The notes under the pieces are model-generated. The model ran no database searches. It was not told the DNA's origin and saw only the letters and a program-made list of their open reading frames with translations. Source: Bdellovibrionales bacterium (GTDB lineage: Bacteria > Bdellovibrionota > Bdellovibrionia > Bdellovibrionales > JAMPXM01). From it: DNA of 64,000 bases. The DNA lies in assembly GCA_005808505.1 (NCBI GenBank), contig SYLX01000231.1:1-64000 (forward strand), read 5' to 3'. Shown piece by piece: positions 45,875-56,100 of the stretch; the first letter of the stretch is position 1; every line of letters starts with the position of its first letter. A program made the position numbers and the translations under genes.

Positions 45875-46576
45875 TCAGCGGTGTTTCGTGACGCCAACCC
45901 GTTCACAGTTCCCGTAAACAGGACATGTCGAGCAATGTGGGAGGGTTCCCGTGCAAACGTGCTTGCCGAAGGGCACGAGAAGCTCGTTGATTTCAACCCA
46001 ATGCTTTCGCGGAAGTTTTTGCGTTAGCGCATTCAAAGATTTTTCCGGAGTTGAAGCCGCGACGTAGCCCCACCGATTCGTGATGCGATGGACGTGGATA
46101 TCGACTCCAATCGCCGGCACGCCGCACGCAATGCCCAATACAAGATTCGCGCATTTCGGACCCACACCCGGAAGATCGGTGAGTTCTTCGAAGTTTCGAG
46201 GCTCATGCCCCCTCTCTTGAATTGCTTGCGCAATTTTTCGAAGAGTTGAAACCTTCTGATGCGCGAACGTACAGGTATGAATGCATCCGTAGATTTCCTC
46301 ATCGCTTAGCTTCAGAAGCTCTTGCGGAGTTCGCGCGCGCTCGAAAAGCTCGATGGAGGCCGGCAAGCTTGTTTCATCTAAAGTGCGGATCGAAAGCACG
46401 CACGCACAGAGCTGTTCAAAAACGCTATCGTAACCCTGTTCGTGGAGCTCAAAGAGCGTAGCGCGAGGATAAGGCGCAATCGAGCGACGTATCGCTTGTA
46501 ACATGCGCGGAATAGGATGCTGAACTTCGGTGGTCGGCGTCTCGGTTCTCACGCAGGCAAGCTTGCCTAATCGCAC
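45875..46576 (-). CDS. Endonuclease III-family DNA glycosylase/AP lyase (paralogue 1)
   Basis: The 233-residue protein has the helix-hairpin-helix GPD domain LPGVGPKCANLVLGIACG with catalytic Lys141, then Asp159 in VDIHVHRITNRWG, 18 residues on as in E. coli Nth. The C terminus carries a canonical C-x6-C-x2-C-x5-C iron-sulfur motif (CTGTLPHCSTCPVYGNC). It removes oxidised pyrimidines from DNA and cleaves AP sites. Start is GTG at 46576; no good ribosome-binding site, so an internal start is possible. A second paralogue lies at 51117. Confidence 0.88.
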   Translation of the reverse strand: MRLGKLACVRTETPTTEVQHPIPRMLQAIRRSIAPYPRATLFELHEQGYDSVFEQLCACVLSIRTLDETSLPASIELFERARTPQELLKLSDEEIYGCIHTCTFAHQKVSTLRKIAQAIQERGHEPRNFEELTDLPGVGPKCANLVLGIACGVPAIGVDIHVHRITNRWGYVAASTPEKSLNALTQKLPRKHWVEINELLVPFGKHVCTGTLPHCSTCPVYGNCERVGVTKHR

Positions 46577-46640
46577 TCGACGGAGCCATGAAGGATCCGA
46601 GAAGAGGTTGTGGTATTTTATTTACCCAAGCCCACCGGGC

Positions 46641-49244
46641 TTAAATCGCCTCGATCGCCTCAAGCCTGAGAACGGGCCGCCCATCTGCTGCGCGCGTGGC
46701 TTCCACGTCCATCGTGACCACGAGTTGCCAGTCGTTGTGGGCATCAACATCAACAAGCGTCTGTTCAATACGCCAATTACCATTTTCTTGAGCGCCGTCT
46801 TCCTGAATCCGAGTGTTGTGCGCCCGTCGAGCTTCGGTATCCGTGCGAAGTCTTGAATGCCCGGCTTCTTTGTAAGCTTTGATGACGTCTTCAAGCCGCG
46901 CGACTGTCCAAAGGGCTCCCTCACGATCCGTCGGCTCTCCCCCGCCGCGCCAAGCACCAAGCACGGCGATGGCTTCTTCCAAATCGCCGGTCGCAAAAGC
47001 CCGAACGAAGCGGAAGACCTCGTTCATGATGCGAATTCGCATTTGCTTTCGGTCCGCCAAAGGATCAAGAGGCTTACGTGCAGCCGTAAGTGCCGACTCA
47101 CCTTGCGAACGCGAGACGTGATTTGGATTGCGGAGACGCTCCCACTCATCGATGAGACTTGAGTCGATATTTCGCACAATCGAATCAAAGTACTCGGTGA
47201 TTGCGTCGACTTCATCGGTTTTAGCCGCTGCCGGAACCGTTTGCTCAAGAGCACGATAGACATCACTGAGGTATCGCAACAGTAAACCCTCAGCCCGCTG
47301 CAGTTCGTACTCTCGCACGTACTCCGCGAAGCTTTGGTAGGTCTCGTACATTTCACGCGCGATCGACTTCGGGCGGATGTTCTCGCTTCCAACCCAAGGA
47401 TGTTTATCGGAGAACTCGTTGAACGTTGAGTAGATAAAGTCGCGAAGAGGTTTGGGATGCTCGCATTTCTCGAGCTCCTCCATTCGTTCTTCGTACTCCA
47501 TGCCGGCTTCTTTCATCTCCTGCATGCGAATCGTCTTCACTCGATCGAGCTGCTTGCGAAGAATGAGATCGGGGCTTTCCAGGATAGACTCAACAAGCGT
47601 CAACACATCTAGTGCGTACGTTTCGCCAGCCGCATCAAGGAGCGCAAGCGTATCGATCAAGTAGAGCGAGAGCGATTGATTGAGCGAGAAGTCGTCCTGC
47701 AGGTCGACGTTCACGCGAACCTTTTTCTGCCCGCGCCGCGCTCCTGGAATCAATTCGACAAGTTTTCGATCGAGAAGAGACCGGAAGAGCGTAAAAGCCA
47801 ATTTCCGATGTTTCTTCTTATTGGGTTCTGATTCGTGCGATTTGCGGATCAATTCTCGAGTCGCCAGGCAACCATCCTCAGTTTCGCGCGAAAGCAGATT
47901 CAAGAGCATGCCGTGCGAGACGCTGAATCGCGACTGCAAGGATTCGGGTTTTCCGTTCACCAAACGATTGAAGGTGCCTTCATCCCAATTGACGAACCCA
48001 CGTTCGGGAGGCTTCGCCTTTACGATCTTCTTCGCTTTCTTTGGATCCGCCTTCGCTTTCGCTTCAAGCTTTTTATTCTCGATCACGTGTTCGGGCGCTT
48101 GAACAGCCACCCGACCTTCGTTATCGAAGCCTTTTCGGCCCGCGCGTCCCGCGATTTGGTGGAAGTCGCGTGTGCTCAAGATCCCCGTCTTTTCACCGTC
48201 GTACTTACAGAGCTTCGTAAAAAGAACCGTGCGAATCGGAATATTCACGCCGACTCCCAGGGTATCCGTTCCGCAGATCACTTTGAGGAGACCGGTTTGC
48301 GCTAGTTTCTCTACGAGCACTCGGTATTTCGGCAAGAGTCCGGCGTGATGTAATCCAACCCCGTGCTTCAAGAACTTTTGAATTTCTTTTCCGTAGGGCG
48401 AGGAGAAGTCGACACCATAGATCGCATCTGCAATTGCCTTCTTCTGCTCTTTCGTACTGAAGTCGACGCTCATCAAATTCTGCGCTTCTTCAGCAGCTTC
48501 TCGCTGCGTGAAGCACACAAGGTACACGGGCGCTGAGCCATGATCGATCAACTCTTTGATCGTTTCGTGCAGCGGAGTTTCGCGGTACTCGTGGCGCAGA
48601 GGCACGGGGCGCTCGACGCGCGAAACGATCGTCGTCTCGCGCCCGTTGAGCGCCGTAAGTTCTTGCTGGAAAAAGTCCATCTCCCCGAGCGTTGCCGACA
48701 TCAAGAGAAAACGCGTGCGCGGGAGGGCCAAGAGCGGAACTTGCCACGCAACTCCGCGTTCACGATCCGAGTAATAGTGGAACTCGTCCATGATGACGTC
48801 ATCCACCTTCGCATTTTCGCCTTCACGATAAGCCATATTGGCGAGAATTTCGGCCGTACAGCAGAGAATCGGCGCATCGCGATTGACGCTGCCGTCTCCC
48901 GTCGACATTCCAACTTGGTCTGGACCGAATTCTTTCGAGAGCGCGAGGAATTTCTCGTTCACAAGAGCTTTGATAGGACACGTGTAAATCGAACGCTTCC
49001 CCATCGCGAGGGAGTGAAAATGCAATGCCATCGCCACTAGGCTTTTACCGGAGCCGGTCGGCGTATTCAGAATGACGTTGTGGCCTTCGAAGAGTGCGAG
49101 AATGGCCTCTTCCTGTGCGGGATAAAGTTCAAGACCCTTTTCAGACGCGAACTCCAAGAATCGATCGAGCACGAGTTCGTTGGTCAGCTCCTCAAATTTC
49201 GGGAGACGATGAAACAGCGGAAAGTTGTTTTTTGAACCACTCAT
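46641..49244 (-). CDS. Ski2-like DEAD/DEAH helicase with DUF3516 C terminus
   Basis: The 867-residue protein contains the superfamily-2 motifs: TPTGSGKS (K67), DEFHYY, SATLG, and [10 protein letters not shown]. The C-terminal half is the DUF3516 region, which follows the helicase domain in bacterial Ski2/Mtr4-like proteins. It probably unwinds structured RNA; the substrate is unproven. Its ATG overlaps the phosphatase stop by 4 nt (ATGA), so the two form an operon. It is close to the endonuclease III gene but separately oriented in the same direction, 64 bp apart. Confidence 0.88.
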   Translation of the reverse strand: MSGSKNNFPLFHRLPKFEELTNELVLDRFLEFASEKGLELYPAQEEAILALFEGHNVILNTPTGSGKSLVAMALHFHSLAMGKRSIYTCPIKALVNEKFLALSKEFGPDQVGMSTGDGSVNRDAPILCCTAEILANMAYREGENAKVDDVIMDEFHYYSDRERGVAWQVPLLALPRTRFLLMSATLGEMDFFQQELTALNGRETTIVSRVERPVPLRHEYRETPLHETIKELIDHGSAPVYLVCFTQREAAEEAQNLMSVDFSTKEQKKAIADAIYGVDFSSPYGKEIQKFLKHGVGLHHAGLLPKYRVLVEKLAQTGLLKVICGTDTLGVGVNIPIRTVLFTKLCKYDGEKTGILSTRDFHQIAGRAGRKGFDNEGRVAVQAPEHVIENKKLEAKAKADPKKAKKIVKAKPPERGFVNWDEGTFNRLVNGKPESLQSRFSVSHGMLLNLLSRETEDGCLATRELIRKSHESEPNKKKHRKLAFTLFRSLLDRKLVELIPGARRGQKKVRVNVDLQDDFSLNQSLSLYLIDTLALLDAAGETYALDVLTLVESILESPDLILRKQLDRVKTIRMQEMKEAGMEYEERMEELEKCEHPKPLRDFIYSTFNEFSDKHPWVGSENIRPKSIAREMYETYQSFAEYVREYELQRAEGLLLRYLSDVYRALEQTVPAAAKTDEVDAITEYFDSIVRNIDSSLIDEWERLRNPNHVSRSQGESALTAARKPLDPLADRKQMRIRIMNEVFRFVRAFATGDLEEAIAVLGAWRGGGEPTDREGALWTVARLEDVIKAYKEAGHSRLRTDTEARRAHNTRIQEDGAQENGNWRIEQTLVDVDAHNDWQLVVTMDVEATRAADGRPVLRLEAIEAI

Positions 49245-50290
49245 TTGGCGGTCCGATTCGGGCCACTCATCGAGCCTGCCGCATCACCGGACTTCAACTC
49301 ATCGATTCGAACTCCGTAGACAACGAGCGACCCTTTCGAATCTGTCCGTACAACTTCGCCGTCAAAGTAAACGAGAGAAGCCGGATCGCTGCCGATCACA
49401 CCTTGGATTCGGTCACCGATCTTCAAATCATTTTCGAGACTTGGATTCACATCTCGCATCAGGAGACCGAACTGATTGTAATTGAGCGTTTCGTAGTCGC
49501 TCGGTCGCTCCCCTTTGCGACCTGCTGAAACCGGGAGCTTGCCTGAAAAACGCATGGAGATACGCGCAGGCTCATTGGGATCCTTGGGATAGAGCGCGGT
49601 TTCCCGACGTGAGAGCTTTTCAACTTGGTGAACGATGCGGCCAGGAAATTCCATAGCCGTGAGCTTTCCATCGTAAACGCAACCGGTGTCAAGGTTGATT
49701 CGATTCGGCTGCACATCGACTTCACGCACGGGCGTGTGGCCATGCACAACGACTTTTTCCCAGGGGTAGTGACTATTCAAGAACGGATAGCGACTCCACA
49801 ACATGTGCAGCTCGTGTTGTTTTTCGTCGAGCGTAGAGAGTGGTTGATTCGGCACACCGGCGTGAACAAAGAAATACTTTTCAGTTTCGTAAGAGAGCTT
49901 GAGGCCCCGAAAAAAATCCACGTGGGATTGAGGCATCTCGATGGAGCCTTCCGGGCCCGCGTAGTTTGCAAGCGTGCTCGTGCCTCCATTGAGAACAAAG
50001 AGCCCAGCTCCAGGCGATTCGGGATGCTCAAGAAAGTCGAGAAACATGGCTTCGTGATTGCCTTTGAGCGCTACGACTTCGCAACGCTCCTTTAACCGAA
50101 TCACGGTCTCGACGACTTGGCGTGAGTCAGGTCCGCGATCGACGTAATCGCCGAGGAAGACGACGAGATCTTCTTTTTGGATATTGAGCTTCATGAGCAG
50201 AGCTTCGAGCTCACGCGCACAGCCGTGAACGTCGCCTATGGCGAAGATGCGTCGGTCTCGATTCTGGACATTTTTCTGATCCGCTTGCAT
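49241..50290 (-). CDS. PPP-type metallophosphoesterase fused to a PilZ-like domain
   Basis: The 349-residue protein has the calcineurin-like phosphatase motifs GDVHG (19-23), GDYVDRG (47-53), GNHE (77-80), then HAGVP and VVHGHTP. That gives a bacterial Ser/Thr phosphatase or ApaH-like enzyme over about 220 residues. From about residue 240 a beta-rich domain follows with R243-x3-R247 and N270-x-N272-x2-G275, a weak version of the PilZ RxxxR and D/NxSxxG signature. c-di-GMP control of a phosphatase is therefore possible but unproven. GGGGATC precedes the ATG; the helicase gene overlaps its end. Confidence 0.8.
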   Translation of the reverse strand: MQADQKNVQNRDRRIFAIGDVHGCARELEALLMKLNIQKEDLVVFLGDYVDRGPDSRQVVETVIRLKERCEVVALKGNHEAMFLDFLEHPESPGAGLFVLNGGTSTLANYAGPEGSIEMPQSHVDFFRGLKLSYETEKYFFVHAGVPNQPLSTLDEKQHELHMLWSRYPFLNSHYPWEKVVVHGHTPVREVDVQPNRINLDTGCVYDGKLTAMEFPGRIVHQVEKLSRRETALYPKDPNEPARISMRFSGKLPVSAGRKGERPSDYETLNYNQFGLLMRDVNPSLENDLKIGDRIQGVIGSDPASLVYFDGEVVRTDSKGSLVVYGVRIDELKSGDAAGSMSGPNRTAK

Positions 50291-50343
50291 GATCCCCAGT
50301 TTACGGAAATCGCGCTTCCCTGGGAAGCAAGAAGGTCACGCAA

Positions 50344-51114
50344 ATGGCTCAACTCAAACCGGAGATCCTAGCCCTCGGGCACGGCTGGATCGCGATCGAC
50401 AAACCTGCGGGCATGAGCGTTCATAATGACGCAGACGGTAGCGATGCGATCCAAATCGTTCGGACTTGGCTCGAATCGAGTGATCCCGAAGCATTGAAAG
50501 CGGCTACCGCAACCCATTGGGAAAAAGCGAAATTTCCTCCGGCGCCCGTTCACCGGCTCGATCGCGAAACGAGCGGCATCCTCCTCCTGGCCACACGTCG
50601 AGACGAGGCAACTAAGCTTCAGCAAGCCATGGAAAAACGCGAAAGCCGGAAGATTTATCGCGCCATCTTGCGAGGAAAACTCCGCGAAGAAAGCGGCAAG
50701 TGGCATTGGCCTTTGAGCGACAAAGCCGAAGGACGCATGAACCCACAAGGCAAAGCTGCAGATCGCAAAGACTGTGAGACGCGCTTCCGGGTTTTGAGAG
50801 CGAACGACCACTTAAGTGAGATTGAGCTCGAACTCATAACGGGTCGCCAACACCAGATCCGCCGACATGCAGCCCTCGCAAAACATGCAGTCGTCGGCGA
50901 CAAACGTTACGGAGATATGAAGCACTCAAATTTAATCGCGAAACTCTTCGGCGTTGAACGCATGCTCTTGCACGCGTCGTCTCTGGAAATTTACATTGGC
51001 GAAACGTCTTATTTGAAAGTCGAAGCTCCCTTGCCCGATGAATTCTCGAAAGTGTTTGGAGTCCCGTCAGCGCAAGCCACATCAACGGTGCGGCCGGATC
51101 GAAAAGAGGGTTGA
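50344..51114 (+). CDS. RluA-family pseudouridine synthase
   Basis: The 256-residue protein carries HRLDRETSGILLLA with the catalytic D73, the KIYRAILRGKL strand and TGRQHQIRRHAA, all typical of RluA-type enzymes that isomerise uridine in rRNA or tRNA. No S4 domain precedes the catalytic core. It follows the phosphatase region divergently. The gene ends 2 bp before the ATG of the second endonuclease III gene, suggesting co-transcription. Confidence 0.92.
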   Translation: MAQLKPEILALGHGWIAIDKPAGMSVHNDADGSDAIQIVRTWLESSDPEALKAATATHWEKAKFPPAPVHRLDRETSGILLLATRRDEATKLQQAMEKRESRKIYRAILRGKLREESGKWHWPLSDKAEGRMNPQGKAADRKDCETRFRVLRANDHLSEIELELITGRQHQIRRHAALAKHAVVGDKRYGDMKHSNLIAKLFGVERMLLHASSLEIYIGETSYLKVEAPLPDEFSKVFGVPSAQATSTVRPDRKEG

Positions 51115-51116
51115 AG

Positions 51117-51950
51117 ATGACAAAAAACGAGCGCGTCGAATTTGTTTTGAAGAGACTGAATGAACTTTATCCCGATCCACCGGTCCCTCTTGATCACACG
51201 GATGCCTACACGCTTCTTATCGCGGTTTTGCTGTCAGCACAGTGTACGGATGTTCGCGTGAACCTGGTAACGCCTCACCTCTTCACCCGTGCGAAACGCC
51301 CTGAGGATATGGTCAAAATTCCCGTCGAGGAGATCCAAGCCATCATTCGCCCGTGCGGACTTAGCCCGCAAAAGGCGAAAGCGATTGCGGGCCTCTCAAG
51401 AATTCTTCTGGATGAGCACGCAGGCCAAGTTCCCAACACTCTTGAAGCTCTCGAAAGGCTTCCTGGAGTGGGACACAAGACAGCGCAAGTCGTGATGGCG
51501 CAAGCTTTCGGTGTACCGTCTTTTCCGGTCGACACGCACATACACCGACTCGCTCATCGCTGGGGCCTCAGCGACGGGAAAAGCGTCGATCGAACCGAGA
51601 GAGATTTGAAGTCCGCGTTTCCCGAAGCCACTTGGAATAAGCTGCACTTGCAGATTATTTTCTACGGACGCGAGCACTGCACGGCCCGAGGTTGCGACGG
51701 AACCGTTTGCGAAATTTGCCGCACGCTATTTCCCAAACGAAAGACGCCGCTTGCGAATGCGTCAGGAAAAAAACCGCGCGCGAAAGATTCGTCTGAGTCG
51801 GTCACTCTGATGACCGCGAAAAAAGCACAACAGAAAGTCGTCAAAGCCGTTCGTGGAGCGAAAAAGCTGGCCAAAGCGACAGCGACTCCCGTCCGGAAAG
51901 CACTCTCCAAAACAAAAAGCTCGACCAAAGCCTTGCGCTCAACCCGCTAA
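51117..51950 (+). CDS. nth: Endonuclease III-like DNA glycosylase (paralogue 2) with a Lys-rich tail
   Basis: The 277-residue protein has the HhH-GPD core LPGVGHKTAQVVMAQAFG with Lys121 and Asp139 in VDTHIHRLAHRWG. The iron-sulfur region is C-x4-C-x4-C-x2-C (CTARGCDGTVCEIC), not the usual C-x6-C-x2-C-x5-C, like forms seen in Bacteroidetes-type Nth. Beyond about residue 215 comes a Lys/Ala/Ser/Thr-rich tail of some 60 residues, like a histone H1 tail. ATG with GAGGG upstream; an in-frame TTG two codons earlier is less likely. Confidence 0.88.
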   Translation: MTKNERVEFVLKRLNELYPDPPVPLDHTDAYTLLIAVLLSAQCTDVRVNLVTPHLFTRAKRPEDMVKIPVEEIQAIIRPCGLSPQKAKAIAGLSRILLDEHAGQVPNTLEALERLPGVGHKTAQVVMAQAFGVPSFPVDTHIHRLAHRWGLSDGKSVDRTERDLKSAFPEATWNKLHLQIIFYGREHCTARGCDGTVCEICRTLFPKRKTPLANASGKKPRAKDSSESVTLMTAKKAQQKVVKAVRGAKKLAKATATPVRKALSKTKSSTKALRSTR

Positions 51951-52057
51951 AAGCCTTGCTCAGAGCGCTTTTCACGCGACCGAAGTCCAGTTTGGTTCCA
52001 TTTTGGAGCTTAGCTGTTCCCTAATTTAATTTCCCCTCGTTAGGCTGGTTGAGGCGG

Positions 52058-52078
52058 AAAAATCCGAGGGGGATTTTT
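52058..52078. terminator. Possible rho-independent terminator or leader hairpin
   Basis: AAAAATCC (52058-52065) pairs with GGATTTTT (52071-52078) around GAGGG. It can follow the second nth gene, but it also lies in the leader of the metallopeptidase gene at 52137. Confidence 0.5.
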
Positions 52079-52136
52079 CTCGCCGCACACCAAGCAACTG
52101 CATCACGCAGCTATGGACATCTTGAGGGGGAAATCC

Positions 52137-53045
52137 ATGCGAGTTTCGACTCTTAAACTAGCGGCCTTCGCCGCGGTCGCGCTCACAGCGACAAGCTTTG
52201 CGTCGACGGGTCACGATCACACGCTCTGCTCGGGCTTTGTTCCTGAAAACGACATGAAGATTCCGGTCGGGCAAGTTCGCTCGCTCAATCGCATGGACAC
52301 TCCTACAGCCGGCATCAGCGAAGAGCAATTCAACCAAGTCATCGACCGCGTTGAAAAACTCTATGCTGCAGAATTCACCGAAGCTGGAGCAAAACTCCAA
52401 GCCAATCGCAAGTGGAATGACCCCACGGTTAACGCCAGCGCGCAACAATCGGGCACGACTTGGATCATCAACATGTACGGCGGACTCGCTCGCCACGCGG
52501 CGATCAACGTTGAAGGTTTCGCCCTCGTCGCCTGCCACGAAATCGGGCACCATATCGGTGGCGCGCCGAAAAAAGAAAGCTGGTGGGGCAGCGCTTGGGC
52601 GACAAATGAAGGCGGTTCGGATTACTTCGCGACTCTGAAATGCTTGCGCAAGTATTTCGCGGAAGACGACAACGAGACTATCATTGCCAACACCCAGATC
52701 GAACCTCTCGTTCAATCGAACTGCGAAACGCAATTTGCAACTCGGCAAGACCAACTCATCTGCATGCGCAGCTCGATTGCGGGCATGAGCGTAGCCACGC
52801 TTTTCATGGATCTTCGCAAGGAGACAAAGCAGCCTAAGTTCGATACTCCCGATACGAAAGTTGTGCGCCAGATGGACCACAACCATCCCGGAACGCAGTG
52901 CCGTCTCGACACATACTTCCAAGGTGCGATTTGCAAAGTGGACGTCTCGGCTCGGTTGAGCAACTCGGATTACCGCGAAGGCTCTTGCGCGGCCCCCGTT
53001 GACACGGTTGGTTTGCGTCCTCTCTGCTGGTTCAAGCCCGACTAA
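52137..53045 (+). CDS. Secreted zinc metallopeptidase-like protein with HEIGHH motif
   Basis: The 302-residue protein has a signal peptide (about residues 1-22, ending SFAS) and a mature part with the zinc-binding HEIGHHIGG and a downstream NEGGSDY, a plausible third ligand of the gluzincin type (HExxH...E). Cysteines (TLCSGF, VACHEIG, LKCLRKYF, NCETQF, ICMRSS and three later ones) suggest extracellular disulfides. The family is not named. ATG at 52137 is preceded by GAGGGGGAAATCC. A strong terminator follows, so it is monocistronic. Confidence 0.75.
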   Translation: MRVSTLKLAAFAAVALTATSFASTGHDHTLCSGFVPENDMKIPVGQVRSLNRMDTPTAGISEEQFNQVIDRVEKLYAAEFTEAGAKLQANRKWNDPTVNASAQQSGTTWIINMYGGLARHAAINVEGFALVACHEIGHHIGGAPKKESWWGSAWATNEGGSDYFATLKCLRKYFAEDDNETIIANTQIEPLVQSNCETQFATRQDQLICMRSSIAGMSVATLFMDLRKETKQPKFDTPDTKVVRQMDHNHPGTQCRLDTYFQGAICKVDVSARLSNSDYREGSCAAPVDTVGLRPLCWFKPD

Positions 53046-53074
53046 GGCGCTTGGACAACGATTCAAGGATTTCT

Positions 53075-53106
53075 AAAGCCGAGGGGGCGACTCCCTCGGC
53101 TTTTTT
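53075..53106 (+). terminator. Rho-independent terminator
   Basis: GCCGAGGG (53078-53085) pairs with CCCTCGGC (53093-53100), followed by six T residues. It ends the metallopeptidase transcript before the SNF2 gene. Confidence 0.9.
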
Positions 53107-53155
53107 GTTTCTTCCGATGCTTTAGGGGGCATGCTACACTCAACCTTTTCTCCTA

Positions 53156-56100
53156 ATGGAAAGGTCCGACGCTTTGGCGGGTGTACGTCTCATAGCCGTT
53201 CTCTTCTGCGAACCCGAAGCTTTGCGCTTCACGGGCGAACGATTGAAGAGCGTGTTTGATCTCCCCGATTCGATTCCTGCAAGTCGGCCGCTTCTTGACG
53301 GCGAACTTGAGGCCAACTTCGTTTCGGCCCACTTGCGAGCAGCTGATGTGCCGCTCGCCTTTCACAGAGAATCACACGTTGGCACTTCCACGACCGGCCC
53401 CGGAAGTTTTACAAGTCGTCACGAAATGGCTTTAAAGCTCGAAGCTTACGGTCGAAAACTTCAGTACCTCTTTAGCGACGACTTGATCCTCACCGGTCAT
53501 CAAGTTCTCTTCCATCCCTACTCAAAGTTCGTTCCTCGCCATCTTCTTCCACTGAGCGTGAACGTCACGGGGGATCTTCGCTCGCGTCCGCGCTATGGTC
53601 GTTTAAGTGCGTGGCAGATCGAGGCCGATCAAGTTCTGATGAGCGTGATGCTCGCCGCCGCTCGCGCTTCGCGGCTTGCAGCCATGAGCGACGAGATGGA
53701 CCCGCTGTCGCTTTATTTTTGTCACGATGATCTCACACACGAACCGCGCCAAGCTTTGCGTTTAGAAAGCGTTGAGATCGGCGGCGAAGAATGGGGACCT
53801 TGGCGGCTTTCGTCAGCCATCCATGAACCCCACTCGGGTGTTCATTACGGACGCGCCCGCATTGAACTTGATCCTGATGAACTCGGTGACTTGCACGGTC
53901 TTGCGGAGAGTTTCTTTCTTGATCGCGAGCGCCGAAAAATTTTGTTTCACGGATTCACCGATCAACTCAGTCGCCTACGCGCTACTTTGCCTACGCATTC
54001 AAGCGGTGAACAAACGGGTCTCTCGATTCACCTCTCGGGCCATGCGCAGATCCAAGCGGCCATCTCGGAAGTCGATGAACTCATCTTCGGCGATGCAGAT
54101 TTGAGCGACGGGCGACATGCACTGAAGGTTCACCCCGCTTCGTTTGAGGTAGCGTCGGAAAAAGTTCGACCGAAACTTTCGATGACGGGTGATGGAAGCT
54201 TCCGCTTTCAAGCTGTGATTGAAACTCCCACGATTCGCTGGGAGGCCCATGGCCTCCCCCAGAGCATGGCGTATCTGCTCCTGAATTTGCAGCAAGGACT
54301 GGGCGCGACGACCGGTTATTCAAATACGCAAATCGCGCACGCCCGCAAAGGCGCCAAGCGCGAGCGCGATATGAAGATTTTAAAAAGCGTCGGCACGGCG
54401 ATTTTGATCTTTTTCGACGCCGCGAATTTTGCGCTCGGCCTGCCGCTCTCGGATGGGACGAAAGCTTCAAGCGAGAAAGAAGTTTGCGAATCGCTCTTCA
54501 ATCGGCTTGGCTCCTTGATCTTGAAATCAGAGGGTTGGCCCACTCAGACCGGTAGCCTCGCGGAGCTCTGCTCAAAGAACGTGACGACATTGATCGAAGG
54601 CTTCGTCAAACAAGTCGCGATGGATTTTCAAGGACGTGCGATTTCGCTCTTCCTCCCGGAAGGCGAGCTTCGCGTACAAGGTCTCTCTCGTCCGATCGCC
54701 TTGTTGTTTCACGCGATGGTCGCAGATCTTGCGCAGAATACGAACGGCACCTGCTTTACGAAAGCGCGCGCGAAGTACTTTGATGACTTCATGAATGGTC
54801 GGGCACATCCGGAACGTGAAGACATGGCGCTTCGCCATGAGGTTGCGCCTGAGGTTGCAGCCCGTATGGTTTATCAGCCCGGTATCAACGAGCGCTACCG
54901 GGCCCCTGAAGCGAGTCATCCTCCGCGCGGTGAACATTTGTTGGGGCTTCTGAATCAAGGTTTTGACATCACCATCGACGGGAAAGTCGTCGAAGAATTC
55001 AACGCCAACGAGTTCCGCCCCGAATTCACGATCCGTGATGCAGACGGAACACTCGGCCCAGATGAGGCGGTTCCTACCGGCGGACACAAGATCAACTGGT
55101 TTGAACTTCATCCGAAATTTTTCTTTAAGGGTGTCGAAATCTCGGGCGAGCAAGCACAGAAGCTCTCGCGCGAAGGCTTACTTGAGTTCAACGGAACTCT
55201 ATACCGCGTGAAGAAACAAGATCTTCCTTCGCTCCAGCGGCTGACACGCTTCTGGGCGAGCATTCAGTCTAACGATGCGCGACTGCCTAAGTCGAAACGT
55301 CGCAAGACGGAAGAAACGTACTATCAACTTCCTCGCAGCCAAACTCTCGAGCTACTCGCCCTGCGCGCGACAGGCGTGAAAATGCGAGGCGGCGCACGCT
55401 GGGATGAAGTCACGAAGTTTTACGACTCTCTCGACCAACCTCGCGAGAATCTAGAGCTGCCCGACTCCTTCAAGACGAATCTGCAGCCGTATCAAGTGAC
55501 GGGCGTCCAATGGATTGCCGACCTCCACAATCTAGGTTTAGGCGGAATTCTTGCCGATGACATGGGCCTCGGCAAGACGGTCACGAGTCTCGCTTTCCTG
55601 GAGCTACTTCGCGCTCAGGGGCGAATGGGTCATTGCTTGGTCGTCGTCCCGACTTCGCTCACCTACAATTGGCTATCGGAAGCCCAACGCTTTGCCCCCG
55701 AGATGAAGATGAGTATCTTCGCTGGTCGCGAGAGCGATGCGATGTTCGATTTCCTAAGGGAGAACGAGCAAGGAGTCGTCGTCTGCACGTACGGTCTTCT
55801 TCAGGAGCATGTTGAGGTCTTCCAACAAGTGCGCTGGTCGCTTCTGATATTGGACGAGGCTCAGAATCTCAAGAACATCACGACAAAGCGAACGACGGCG
55901 GCGAGAAAACTCGATGCCGCATTCAAACTTTGCCTGACCGGAACGCCTCTTGAAAACCATTACGGCGAGCTTTATTCACTCTTTGATCTGATCGTCCCGA
56001 GCTCGCTCGGAGATCTTGCGTTCTTCCGCGAAAAGTACGTGAATCCCGTGCGCGTGCTTCGTGAAGATATCGATTTCTTGAAGTTAAAGACAAAGCCTCT

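Noticed and set aside
46622-46996. Alternative overlapping frame near the helicase C terminus
   Set aside because: The in-frame DUF3516 protein explains the region; the alternative has no family resemblance.
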